A DNA stretch of 64,000 bases, taken from Brachyhypopomus gauderio. Its lineage: Eukaryota > Chordata > Actinopteri > Gymnotiformes > Hypopomidae. The notes beneath the pieces are model-generated. The model made no database searches, was not told the DNA's origin, and worked only from the letters and a program-made list of their open reading frames with translations. Positions 1 to 12,048 of the stretch are shown here, in pieces. A program made the position numbers and the translations under genes. Location: contig NC_135218.1 of assembly GCF_052324685.1 (NCBI RefSeq), forward strand, positions 25,699,179-25,763,178, given 5' to 3'. Positions within the stretch are counted from its first letter, which is position 1. Each line of letters starts with the position of its first letter.

Positions 1-58
1 AGACAGAGAGAGAGAGTGAGAGAGAGAGAGAAGGAGAGAGAGAGGGAGAGGGGAGAAA

Positions 59-93
<35 letters not shown>

Positions 94-112
94 AGGGAGA
101 GAGTGAGAGAGG
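1..112. repeat. (GA)n microsatellite
   Basis: Almost pure GA/GGA purine tract at the left edge. It lies in the rhbdf2 intron downstream of the exon that ends at 195. Smaller (CA)n tracts follow at 381-447 and 602-627. Confidence 0.9.
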
Positions 113-194
113 TTTTGCCGGTATTGCATTGCTGATAGGGGATTATTAACATGATACAAATGCATGCATGTGTGTGAGAGTGTGTGTGCAGTAC

Positions 195-380
195 CTTGGG
201 CATCCTGCAGGGGGCGGGGGAGTCCAGAGGCTGCTCCACACTGCCCTGCTCATAGCTGTCTCTGTACTGGGCCTTCAGACGGCCATAACGCTGACTGCAG
301 TGATGCAGACTCTTCCTCTGCCAAACCTGCTGCTGACTCTCACAGTCAGCGGCCACGCCGAACCACTGGGCCGTGCCCCT

Positions 381-435
<55 letters not shown>

Positions 436-973
436 ACACACACACACTCCGTTACCGAGGGGGTCTACCAGGTGTGGAGGGGCGTGTGCATCTCTGAGAC
501 GTTACCTGCGGATGCTCTGAGACAGAGACGTCTGTCTGCTGTACGCTGCTCTCCTCTCACTCGCCCTGCTGTCTGGGAACACCTCGGTGGACTGCTGCCC
601 TCACACACACACACACACACACACACAGATCAGACCACTAGAGCTGCTACATGCACACACACCCCTGACCCGGGAGACTTTTTTCACAAATACAGATTTG
701 AACTTCCATCTTACTTTTCTAATAATAATGCGTTTGTTTATTGTGATTGTTTTCATTGTGTAAATATAACCAATAGGAGCGCAGGGGCGGGGCCAGCGTG
801 CCGTCCCGTCGTACCTGTCTGGCCGGCGCCGGTGTCCTCTCCCCCGCCTCGGACGGCGGGATGGCGATCACCAGGCTGGGCGGCTTCTTGTTCTTCAACC
901 TGCTGTCCGATTGGCTGCCGTTGGCGTCCGGGTCCCGCCCTTCCTGCGACTCCATTCCGGCCACCTCCAAGTT
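195..973 (-). CDS. rhbdf2: rhbdf2 (iRhom2), N-terminal exons, partial
   Basis: Inactive rhomboid protein 2 is a multipass ER/Golgi pseudoprotease that carries ADAM17 to the cell surface; only its cytosolic N-terminus is here. Three minus-strand exons are visible. Exon A (815-973) has a pyrimidine-rich CAG acceptor, an 18-nt 5'UTR and an ATG at 955; it encodes 47 residues including [12 protein letters not shown], close to the KPPNLSITIPP of the human protein. Exon B is 506-594 (or 506-599 with an alternative acceptor) and ends in SLSQSIR. Exon C (195-378) encodes AQWFGV, then [18 protein letters not shown], and ends at a GTAC donor. Choosing 594 as the exon B start keeps phase with exon A. It leaves out a segment present in longer human isoforms, resembling the shorter human isoform. 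The gene continues off the left edge, so the transmembrane part is not in the window. Confidence 0.88.
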
Positions 974-2481
974 CTGGGGCGGACAGAGGGGGAGAGCCGA
1001 GAGCATTCAGAGCTCCGTCACCCCCCACCCAACCTCCAACAATGCGCCTTTACAGCCCAGCAGCACGTCACTGTAGGTCACCCCCACCCACGTGCGGTGA
1101 CGGCGCTCTGACGTGTGTGCGACCCTTCCTCATGCTCACCAGGCTAATTAAATCACGACCAAAACAAGGCGGGAAAAGAAGGAGATAGCCCCGCCCACGC
1201 CGACTCCACAGAAAGGCGCGGAGGCCGAACAAAGAACGTGAATACGTGGGAGTTTTCATCCCTCCCTGAAGTGCAGCACGTGAATGAGTCGCCCCGGACG
1301 ATCCGGACGGACGGGAGTGAAAGTGCCGGGCAGAACCGGAGCGCCTTAGGGCCTAAACTTCCTGTTTACAAGCTAAAATTACCCATAATTACTAATAATG
1401 ACACTTCACGCTCCAGTCAGTACAATGTGTATCTTTTTAATTTGATTGCCGTAATCTGAGATAATGGAGTAACTACGTTACACTGCTGAAATCCTACAAA
1501 GTTTCCGATACGTTTGTGTAGCGGGTCGGGCTCACGCAGGTCGGGCTCACGCAGGTCGGGCACATCGGCCGGAGTGGAGGCATTTATTCCAGCACAAACG
1601 GTTCCTGATATCAAAAGACCTAAAGCGCAGCAGCATGTTCGGGGATTCGCTCCGTTCGCATGAAACCTCGCTAGTCGCCTCCAGCGACGGGCAAATTTCC
1701 AAAAGTGCTTCCCCGAAATGCCGATTTCCCCAGAAACGACGTTATCAGAGGAATCGTCGCCAATCTCATTGGCAGAGTTGATCTGCTGGACTGGGTGAGT
1801 GAGTGAGTGGTCCTTTAGCTAGGGTTAGGGTTAACCCCCCCAGCTCTGCATCTCCCGCCAAGACCGACCCGCGATCGATGGCGAGGGTGGGTAGGGGGGC
1901 ATCAGGATCGGTGCATCTGCCGAAAACCGACACGGGTGCAGCTGACGACAATCTGCTCGCCGACACAGGCCAGCAGGGGGGAGGGGCCACCGCTGCTACC
2001 GCCAGAGCAGACTGATCTGAGATCAGTTTCGTGGGCGTCCTCAACGGTCAGACAGAGGGACCTGGTGATGGATCACAACGTTAATAGACCAAGAGCTTCT
2101 GCCTACCCCACTTCAACTAATGAAAACATCTGCACTCCAACCAACCACTGAAGAGGTAGATGCAATTACAAACCAATCAGAAAACTGGAGCTGCTAGCTG
2201 CTGACCGGTCCAGTATTAAATATATTTAAAAAAACGTCTTTTTAAAGCCGCATGTACTGAAGGCAATGAGGAGGCGGAGCCTAAGATCAGACATCTTCCA
2301 ACACAACAACACATAAGAACAGTTAAAAACTGCACTGGTCAGCAGTCGATGGCCCACACCACCCAGACACAATTTCTCCAACGCCTGAAACAGACAGGAA
2401 TGACCAGAGAAAGCATGCAGGCAAGTTCAGACTAATGTCAGCTGGGAATCATCACTGCTTCCTCTTATGGCATGTTACAGT

Positions 2482-2580
2482 GGTTATGGAAATATAACTG
2501 GTAATGCTTCTATTGGATATGGAAATATAACTGGTAATGCTTCTATTGGATATGGAAATATAACTGGTAATGCTTCTAAT
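2482..2580. repeat. 33-bp tandem triplication
   Basis: Three nearly identical consecutive 33-bp copies (unit beginning GGATATGGAAATATAACTGG). The first copy differs by two bases. No coding role is apparent. Confidence 0.85.
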
Positions 2581-2589
2581 GGATTTGAA

Positions 2590-2702
2590 TGTTAGTCTTT
2601 TTTGGTAATCTGTCTCCACAAAGAAATTATTTCCAGATATAAAATATGTTCATTTGCAAATTTCCCCAGTGTGGGATTAATAAAGGATTATTATCTTATC
2701 TT
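2590..2702 (+). mobile_element. non-LTR retrotransposon 3' end fragment
   Basis: The segment ends in a GTGGGATTAATAAAGGATTA motif followed by a short ATCTTATCTTA tail. This is the usual 3' end of several fish LINE/SINE families. Only the tail is present, and the family was not resolved. Confidence 0.5.
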
Positions 2703-4949
2703 ACTGACAGATATCAGACTGTCAGCATATCTAGCTCTTTGAGAGATTGAGTGAGTGTGTGTGTGTGTGTTTGGTGTTCTTATCTAGAAATGGAAACTGA
2801 CACTAATCCAGAAACAGTACAGACAGTTACAGGAAAACGCCGATAAGCTTAATAAAGCTTTGAGATAAGAATGGGCTCCAACGTCAGGAGTCATCACCCT
2901 CCATTACTTTATCAAATGTTTCTGTAATGGGAGACAGAAACACTGCAGACAGAAACAGCATTAACAGGTGTGATCTCAGTGGCTAAACGAGGAACTCTAG
3001 TCTGGGCTGTGTTCAGGTGAGTGCTGACGCCGTACACCAGGGCCGAGTGACGTCATCGACCGAAATCGGAAACGAACAGTCGGTGGGTGAAGTGATTACA
3101 GAGCATGAGCTGACGAAACACACGCCTAAACTTGCGTTTCCTTTGAACCTAGCGCACAGGACGCGTTACAAGAAGAATGTCCTGTTGCAAAACACACGAC
3201 AGCCAGGACAGATCTGTGTGTAAGTATTCATCTACTGTACCACGCAGGTTGAGACGTTGAGTGACAGAACCATTTAAGGACATTTTTTGACAGCAGGATA
3301 CACCTATCGACAACCCCGGGGGGGTAATACCCTCTTAATTAGACCCCCCCTGAAATGGAGAGAAACCAGATTTTTAAAAGCAGCCGTATTTATAAAAAGG
3401 GGCCGTATTTTGCCAACACCTGAACAACCAACATGCATCACAAGTGAATGATAGTCAAGGATCTAAGCCCCAGATCCAGACTTTATTAAATACTGCTGCA
3501 AAACCAGACGCGTACGACTAAGAGTTTTCTTAGAAGCGTTCTGCCATCTACTGGCTCCAAGCACAGAACAACTCCGACAAGATCGAGTGGACTTGGCCAG
3601 GCAGGCGAGGACACTGCTGTCCTTCACCACCTCGCTAGGCAAGCACACCTTTGCTTATGAATATCAAAGGTTAGGCTAATCAAGAGCTTTATCATCAAGA
3701 ACATGAAATTAACAGTGATCCGCTGTCTAACTGAACTGGGAAAGTAATGTTAGGTTGTGTAAGCAAAAATCTTTACAGAGTTCTCCGTTAACCATTAAAG
3801 ATAGCTAGTTGGCACTGATTAGCATGATAATTTGCATAACGCTAATTGGTTATGAAATAATTAGCTTTTTTTTATGAACCACTTGTGTAAAGACTCCAAA
3901 CATGCATGTAAGTTAATCACAATAGAAGCATTATCTTAGTCTTGCACAGAGACATCTAGCGTGAGTTGCGTTTGGCTCTGGACGTCTCCACGCCTGCACA
4001 ACCACCAGTCTCACATGTACCAGCGCCTGGCCAACCAGCTGGCACCACAACCTGTAACCATGGAGACGAGCAGAACGTCGAGGCCGGGGTAGGCCCAGTT
4101 ACGGAGCCGTAATCCCATCCAGGCGTCTACGAGACACGCGGGCGTGTTTTACTCCATCTGTGGAAGGACGCCTGCACCACACACACACACACACACACAC
4201 ACACGAGTCCGCTGAGGCGGGAAAACAACACGGCGCTTCACAATTCAGGCACACCTGCAATATTGGGTGAACGTTTATTATCAGTGATTTAATCTCCAGA
4301 TCCACTTACGTCTAGCAATACCGACCCAACATCAGCAACGCTGTTGAATACAATATATTCATTACACTGATTTAGCTACTTCTGCAAGCAGGCCTTGTGT
4401 AAAAGGGGCCCGTGTCCTGTTTGTATGAAATCCTGGACACTGCAGTCTCTTTGAATTTCATCTTAACATTGTGCACATGCAGTTTGGAGACAGTGGGCAC
4501 CACGTACAGCACAGAATACAAACCAGCAAGTCAGCGCCAGCTATTAAAACTCACAGTGCACCCACACACATGAAAACCGAGAGCAACCACTCCACACTCC
4601 CACAGAACAAGAGTGCGCTAGACCAGGACGGGTGTGAAGACAATGACACGCAGGCGTGAAACACACACACACACACACACGCTCCCTCTGGACACAGTTC
4701 TTCAGTTCTCGTGCCGTAGGTCCTCAGGAATGCATGCATGATTCTGACACAACCAGCTCAGCCAATCAACTCAAACCTGATCCAGCCAACCGACCTACAC
4801 ACCCGATTCAGCCAATCAGCTAACTGAAAAGGGCTTCATCAGCTCAATGTGATGAACCATCCTGTGGACACAGGCATAAACAAGAGTAACACACCACACA
4901 GTACCACACCCACACAGTACCACACCCACACAGTACAGTACACACTTAG

Positions 4950-5124
4950 GGAAGGGAAGTGGTTAGGGAACTGGTCTTGTGACCGGAGGGTCGTGGGTTC
5001 GATCCCCAGACTTGAGGTGCCTCTGAGCAAGGCCCTTAACCCTCAAATACTCACTTGTATAAAAATGAGATAAAATGTAAGTCGCTCTGAATAAGGGTGT
5101 CTGCCAAATGCCATAAATGTAAAA
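4950..5124 (+). mobile_element. tRNA-derived SINE
   Basis: The tRNA-like head contains an A-box-like stretch (TGGTTAGGGAACTGG) and a B box (GGTTCGATCC). The tail reads GTCGCTCTGAATAAGGGTGT and then AAATG-type repeats, as in many fish SINEs that share a LINE 3' end. A related copy lies inverted at 25340-25528, and tail fragments appear near 60655-60712. Confidence 0.8.
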
Positions 5125-8100
5125 ATGTCAAATGTACCACACAGTACCACACCCTCACAGTACCACATCCACACTGAGATAACGCTCCATCGCCAACGAC
5201 CTCAAAACAGTGCTGCTGTCCAGAGATTTCCTAAAACGTTCAGTGGATTTTGGCATCTTTACCAATGTTTCACTACAATATTGTTATACAACTACAACCC
5301 TGTCGTTACTCAGCCTACGCTTTGGGGGACTTGGCAGTGGTTGGGAACAGGATACTGCTTGTTAAACTCAGAAGTGACTTTTACTTGCAACGCAAACCTG
5401 CTGAAGTGTTTCTCTCCCATATCTGTGCTTATTTGTAACCTGCAGGAGTTTGAGCGCTGCCCTATGAACACAAACACAAGCGTCTGCTTCATCCGTCATG
5501 CTTCTCCACACTTAATTCTCTCACTCACTGAGAGCAGAGACAGGAAGACAGAGAGAAAGAGAGAGAGATGTTTAATTTACTTCATACCTACTCGTTCTTG
5601 CTCAAGAAGCTGATATGGTCTGATATGGTCTGAGCCGTTACAAAGCAGAAGGCCACAAAGAGGAAGTTGTCAGCTATCCTCCGGCTTCATCATCCCGCTC
5701 TCAATGCATGTGATGGTCACCTACACACACACACACACAGAGAGAGAGAGAAATAAGGACACATCACAGAAGACAAAACATTTGTTAGAGCTAAATATAT
5801 TCGGTCACATACTGTGCCAATCACGTGTTCTAAAGTTTTAGCTTAAGGTAAACATAAACACTTCATGAAACACCCACAACACCTACACAAACCTTCGTGA
5901 ATCCTATATAAACATTTATGAAGGCTTGTCAAGAATTGCTCACATAACACCTAGCAATTGAGAGGGAGTCATAAGAATTCATAAACGGTTACAAATGACT
6001 TACAAGCAGGTTATGCATATATTGTTCGAGATGTTGTACAAAGCGCTTGAAGCTGATACTGAAACGTTTCAAGCTTCGTAACTCGGCACTTCTCCTCAGA
6101 AGTAACACAGACTCTTTCGTGAGCAGCACCTGGCAGAATCATAATCACGCTTGTACTGACTTTTATTTATTTTTATTGCACTCTGCATGTTGACAGAAGT
6201 GTGTTCACTCCAGCCCGTTTCAGCTGTGGTTTTTCTTGGCTCGGCGCCTCTTTCAAAAATCACTCCTGCCTCCCTTTCATTACTAACCAGACCACATTAA
6301 AAGGGCCACAATAATCCAAACTGAACACTTCCAGCGAAGACGCGCGCTGGTCCCAAACACAGGCGTGACTCAGAAACAGGAACAAACCTGAATGTTTTAC
6401 TAGGTCACGAGCTCCCACTGTGAACTGGAGCCGTCATCATTCTCTTCTGGGAAGTGTATGGTTCTCCCCCCCATCAATATTCCCTGATCTTTTGGGGAAT
6501 CTGTTTGTTTTTTGATTCTTACACATTATATAAGCTGTGTGTGGGGAAAAAAGCAGTAAATAAATCCCCTCACACCACCATCTCTGATCCTTCCTCACAC
6601 GGACAGAATAAGGTTTACTGTGAACTTTCTGAGGACGGGACTCCTGACTACTGAGCAATGACTCAGCACAGCATGACAGTGCAACATGAGGTCGACCTTT
6701 CTAGAAGCTTCTGAACGTGGCTTTGGGTGAGCTACACAGCAGCGATCTCTGGTCATTACCGCTTCTACAATGAGAGCTATATTTGGGGTGAGTCAGTGTG
6801 GTGACCATGTCAGTGGAGCAGAAAACACATGATCGTTCTTTATCGCTCCCCACAAAAGCAGAAATGGTGACAAACACCCCTGGACGTCGTCAAGCGAGCC
6901 GCACATCTGAAATCTGTGAACTGAGCCATTTCGCTTGAGGTCTGAGGTAATGGTGAAGTGGCACGTGACCGCTGAAAGGTCATGCCATAATGCGGTGGCA
7001 CACCTGCCGTAATCGGACCTCGTTCAAGGAGGCACTACACACCTTTACTACTCTCCTGTTCTTCTTATGTTTTGTGATTGCAGTGAAAATGACAACTGCC
7101 ATGTAAATAACTTTCCAAATACGACATGCTTGCATCGAGTAATCACAGTCTGGAGACACAGTGCACTGTAATACTGCAGAACGATTGGGCCGCGAGTTGA
7201 GAACGAGCCCAAATCCTGGACTGGGCCCAGAACATGGTCTCACGCACGTGGTGTGGTGCTGGCCTTGCACAAATCCACTTATCTGAGCGCAAGGGCTCCT
7301 GGTACGCTTTCTCGGAATGTCTCTCTTTTCCTCCCAGGACAGGGGTAAATCCTCCGCGCAGTTCTTGAACGGCGGAGTTTTTTCGTGGCGGGTCTGAACA
7401 TGCACAGAGTACGGCCTCACCTGACTCAAAAGCTGAAACGGCACGTGCCCTCAAGCTTTGGCGAGGTCCGTTTCGGAATGTGAGCTGTTCTAGAACTCGC
7501 AGTGAGGTTCTAGAATGTGAACCGCAAGCGTCGCACACGAAACAACGGGCCGTGTTGAACTACCATCCTGATATTACATACTAACTGGGACACCTGGTTA
7601 CTTATTTCCTGAAGACCTCTTCCAGGTGTTCAAAGAATCTCCTCACGAAACCCATGGTGCACGGTGGTTTAGCATGTTAACCAGTTTAAACACGTTTTAA
7701 ACTTCCTCACTATACACAGTGTAATGCAAGGCGTCATATATGGGCAACAGAAACATTAGGAAAGCGAAAACATGTTTGAGTTGTGCTGGTTCATATCATA
7801 GCTACACCATTTGTTGTCCACATACACAAACCACTCACCCCCACCATACAGCCGTCCCTCCCTAAAGCTACGTCAACGTGAGCATAATTACATTGAAATG
7901 AAGTGAATTGAAATTTGAAGAGTCTGGTTTAAGATAATGTGTTCTTAGTCTAGAAAACACTGATTTTATAAGTGAATAGAGAAAAGAGATTTTGATTTCA
8001 CTTTGTGTCATTGGGTTTATGCTTTCTGTCCTCTAAAGAGATATACACGCTGTTCACGTGACTGGATGAAAGGGGGGAGGTGTGAAATTAATATGACGAA

Positions 8101-9553
8101 ATGACCATGTCGAAATACTATTACCATTAGCAAAAAAAACGAAATCTTAACGGAACTTGGCCGAGTTCTAAAAAAAAAAAAAGGCAGTCTGGGCGACGGC
8201 AGCTGTTTAGCTGTTTCTGCAAAACCGTTCAAGCTGATCAGATGGAACATAAACACACCCGTCCTGATCAATTTCATTTGTATTGAAGGGCACTGAAACG
8301 GCCAAGTGCCGTTAAGGTTGCAGCTCACAGCGCAATCTCAGCCGTGCAGGTGCGACAGTGTAACTGGTGAGTGGCTCGTCGGGTACAGTGTGCGGGTTTA
8401 ACTGCGGTCCAACTGCTGAGCTAGTGCTCCCCATCTGGCGGCGCGTGACCCAGTGACTGAGTTTCGCAGCGGCGGACGTTCCTGCACGAGCCCTGTGCGC
8501 GCGTGGAACCGGAAGAACGCGAGACACGAACCACCAGGAGAACCGGTGGAGGGATGAAGACGGCGGGGAGATGAAGGAACCACCTAACACCTGGCGTATG
8601 CGGACATGTAGAAGGGTTTTTAAGGAACTGAAGTGACACTTAAGTCTTTAAAAAACGAAACAGTGTGTTTACACGGGTTATATAACTGTGTTTATGTCAC
8701 TTCTACTCTGGAATCGCTTTCGGCGCGAAGCTGAAACTGCCCAAGGCGTTTCGGCACTTTCGCAGGGACAATGGAGGACTTTCTAATGGAGGACCTTCCT
8801 GGTGTCTCCACCATATGTCGTTCCAGGACAATTGTGTGACACTTCAGTATTCCTGCAAGTAGTTTCCGCAAAATAATTTAAAGTTGGTGTTTTTTCCAAA
8901 CATAATTCCCCACAATCATTTCAACAAATTCACACGTCCCTTCCAGATCAGATAAAAACTTACTAAATTTATAACAATTAAACGTCCCTTCCAGCTCAGA
9001 AAAAGTTATTAAACTTATAATAAAGATGGGACTGGCTAACATTCACACACTGGCTCACCACACAACCCAGTGAGAAGCAGTTCAGCCATGTCGTGTCACG
9101 TTCAGATCCACTCACTCTTATCTGTGGTATGTGGGAGCGGAGTCCTCTCGCCTTTACTCGGTTCCGTTATCAAGTTGTAGGTTTTCCTGTGGGTCACGAC
9201 GTCTGTCCAGGTAAATAACACCAACTACACCCACACCGTCCACCTAAAGCGCACTTGTGGTGGTGTAAGGTCGCGGAGCTGCTAACTTCTCTCCCACCAC
9301 AGTCCAACCCTTTAACGTGCAGCACCAGATTCTCACGTTTCAAAGTCAGTATCGCCGATCGAACACCGCTCAGTCCAAGTCCAAAAGACACGCAGCGAGT
9401 TCATATGGTTTAACAATGCCGTTTCTTACAACGCTCCAAGCTGTACCTGCTGCCGGACTTCCCGTCTTTGAAACTTCAGCCAAGAAACATGAACAGGAGA
9501 GGAGAGAGAGAGAGAAGGAGAGATGTTGTTCTGCCGCCTTTACGGCCACTTAC

Positions 9554-9800
9554 CTGCTGTTCAAAAAGCTCCCATCTAGACGCCGTGGAGCAGATCTGAG
9601 CGTGAGATCGTATTCAATCGGGCTTGTGGCGTTTCAGAAAGCACCATTAAAGATGCCGAACCCACCCGCCCGGGTCTCCACTACCGCGCACCACCCGCCG
9701 CGAGCGTCCGGAGTGACGTCGGTGAACCGGGAGCAGCGCGAGGTAAACAGCTGCAGTCACACCGAAGTTCCCGCGAGCGCAGATTCACGAGCCGAAAGAA
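9554..9800 (-). promoter_or_regulatory. CpG-rich segment: probable rhbdf2 promoter and 5' non-coding exon
   Basis: This GC- and CpG-rich block contains a CRE-like TGACGTC near 9714. On the minus strand it ends in a strong splice donor, AACAGCAG|GTAAGTGG, with the exon end at 9554. The next matching acceptor on this strand is that of the rhbdf2 ATG exon (exon start 973). I infer a non-coding first exon of rhbdf2. A second GC-rich patch at 8340-8570 is an alternative start region. Confidence 0.45.
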
Positions 9801-10049
9801 AATGAACCTTTTTTTAATGCGTGACCTAAATGAATGATGTGAAAATGATTGAAGTTCCGCGTGTGTCTAAACCCTCTTGTGGAAGGATTCAGGGATTTCT
9901 TTAGCAGCCAGTTTGTCTTGTGAACTTGACGTGTGGGAACCGACACTGACATCTACTGGAAAAGATGATCGGACTGGAGAGACGGAGCTGTTCTAGTCAT
10001 CATTACTGACAACGTGTGGAAAAAGAGGAAAAAAAACACAACGGCGTTT

Positions 10050-11223
10050 TCAAATTAATATTTTATTTCTCAGTCAACCATTAACCAGAGTAGAAACGAT
10101 GTGCACGCACAGAAATAAACTCGGCGGTTTTAACAGCATTTAAAGTAATACACTGTGGCGGCTCGTAATTAAGTGTTAAATTAAGCTTAATTATTCGTAA
10201 TTAAGCTTAAATAAGTATTATGAGATCAAACTTACTAACTGTTCACAAATCAGACCGAGTAGGAATAATAAAAATACGAATCAGAAGGTATTCCCATACA
10301 GTATGAAAATGAATTTAATGAAATGTAGTGAAAAATGCACTGGCCATTAAGAAAAACATTAAGGCTCTTTAATATGAAATTGCAAACCATTTTGTCCACA
10401 AACAGCATTCGAAACCTCCATAATATTCCAACAATCCGATCCCTAAAAATACAGTATGACTAATATTTCCTGAATTCAAAACTCTGGACAATATCACTGT
10501 GAAATGTAGTCACCATAGTGAGAATTTGGAATTAATTAATTTACTGAATCTATAAATTTGGCTTTAGAACTGCAGAATATTCCAAGTAAGCCAAGACGTA
10601 ACCAATACAGATGATACATTTTTATGCTGCAAGAAACCAAAATGCTAAAAGATGTCATCTAAAGAACCTTTGCTGAATTAAATTATATTTTCATAACTCC
10701 ATACCATCTCAAACAAATTAGAATCCACCGAATTAAATATGAACATGAATTGAAACCAGATATTTTCCACGGTCCTCTCCCCTAGAGCAGGGGTCTTCAC
10801 GTCTAATCCACTCACTGGCTAGTCTTGTCACTCACTGCAGGTTTTTTTTAAACCTTTGCAGTGCATAGTGGTCCCCAAAAATTGAGTCTAGATTCTCCGA
10901 TTCTCCCAAAATTAGAACACTAGTGCCAGTAAGAGTGTAGCTTTAAATCACCACTTTATACCAGGTATTCCTACCATCATATCCATGAGTTCTGCTCAGG
11001 GCTGGGGTCAGAGGTTGCGGTAACTGGGAATGCTTTCATTAAAACGCAAAAGGTAAGAGCAATCAGAGAGCTGGGCGATTAGAACTACGAGACACGATCA
11101 CTACAGCAGGTCAGACAGGGTCATGCGGGGGACCCACTGGACCGACGCGTCTTTACCCATGAACTAGTGCCTGCTGCGCTTCAGGACGGACGTTCCAAAG
11201 GCAGCTACGACTTCAACAGCCGC
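10050..11223 (-). other. acox1 3'UTR candidate with poly(A) signal
   Basis: AT-rich non-coding sequence directly downstream of the acox1 stop. An AATAAA on the minus strand (TTTATT at 10062-10067 on the plus strand) would give a 3'UTR of about 1.2 kb. Nothing else coding was seen here. The 250 bp to its left (9800-10050) hold no recognisable feature. Confidence 0.5.
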
Positions 11224-12010
11224 TCACAGTTTGGACTGCAGGGGTTTCATGTATTTGTTGTAGGATTCATGGACCTGAAACGGAGGCAAAAACGACACAT
11301 TAGGAACCAAGGGAAAAAGAATGCAGCATGCCTTACAGGTGTGAGGAAGCATGTCGAGAGGCATCGAGGAGCTACTCTGATTGGCTGAAACTTCGATTGG
11401 TTTCTCCTGAGCAACAAATCACGTGGCTGTTATTCGAGACGTGCTCTTTTCTACGTGAGAGACAAGAGGGATGCTCTTCACCTCCGTGCGGTTGAGGGGT
11501 GATCTCTTGGACCATTCGAACATGTTCTCGTAGACGTTGCCATCGTAACGGCCCAGCACGGAGTTGAGCATCTCGTCGCGGTAGTCGAAGGCGTCCACCA
11601 GAGTGACGGCGTTCGGCCGGATCTCAGCCAGCAACGCCTTGATCCGCTGGGTGACCTGAGACAGCTGTGGAACGCTCAGTAGATCAGCCTGAAACACACA
11701 CACACACACACACACACGCAAATACACATACGCATGCACGCGTACACAATTCACAAATCAGTTTGTATTTTCAGCAGTATATCTATATTAATTTGTAATT
11801 TTTAAATGTCTGAATGCTGTTCTCTATACATTTGTTAGTGTGTGTTGCTGTGTTTATATTCAGAACCTGTAAAAAGTCCCCGGAGTTGTTGGCGATTCCG
11901 TGCAGAGCGTACAGGAGGACGAGACTGTTCAGGGCGGAGTGAACCGCTGTGTCACTGATCTCACTCAGCTTAGCAGCAAAGAGCTTCACCACCACATAGT
12001 GACAGTGGGC

Positions 12011-12048
<38 letters not shown>

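Larger units (their letters stand above)
974..9553 (-). other. probable rhbdf2 intron 1 (no coding gene seen)
   Basis: About 8.6 kb without a convincing coding exon. It holds scattered CA repeats, a 33-bp triplication (2482-2580), a non-LTR retrotransposon tail (about 2590-2702), a SINE (4950-5124) and otherwise unique sequence. Calling it intron 1 of rhbdf2 depends on the splice acceptor at 974-975 and the donor at 9552-9553 belonging to one transcript. That is inference. Confidence 0.45.

Noticed and set aside
1818-1836. GGGTTAGGGTTA next to AACCC as a telomere-like site
   Set aside because: Only two hexamer units, which is too short to distinguish from chance.
5640-5745. Exon-like segment on the minus strand (frames reading NFLFVAFCFVTAQTISD)
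   Set aside because: A stop or frameshift interrupts the reading, no matching donor was found, and no family was recognised. It could be a pseudogene piece, but support is too weak.
7143-7538. 131-residue minus-strand ORF (and overlapping 154-residue ORF)
   Set aside because: No recognisable domain, no splice context, and two overlapping frames are open at once. Probably chance in moderately GC-rich DNA.
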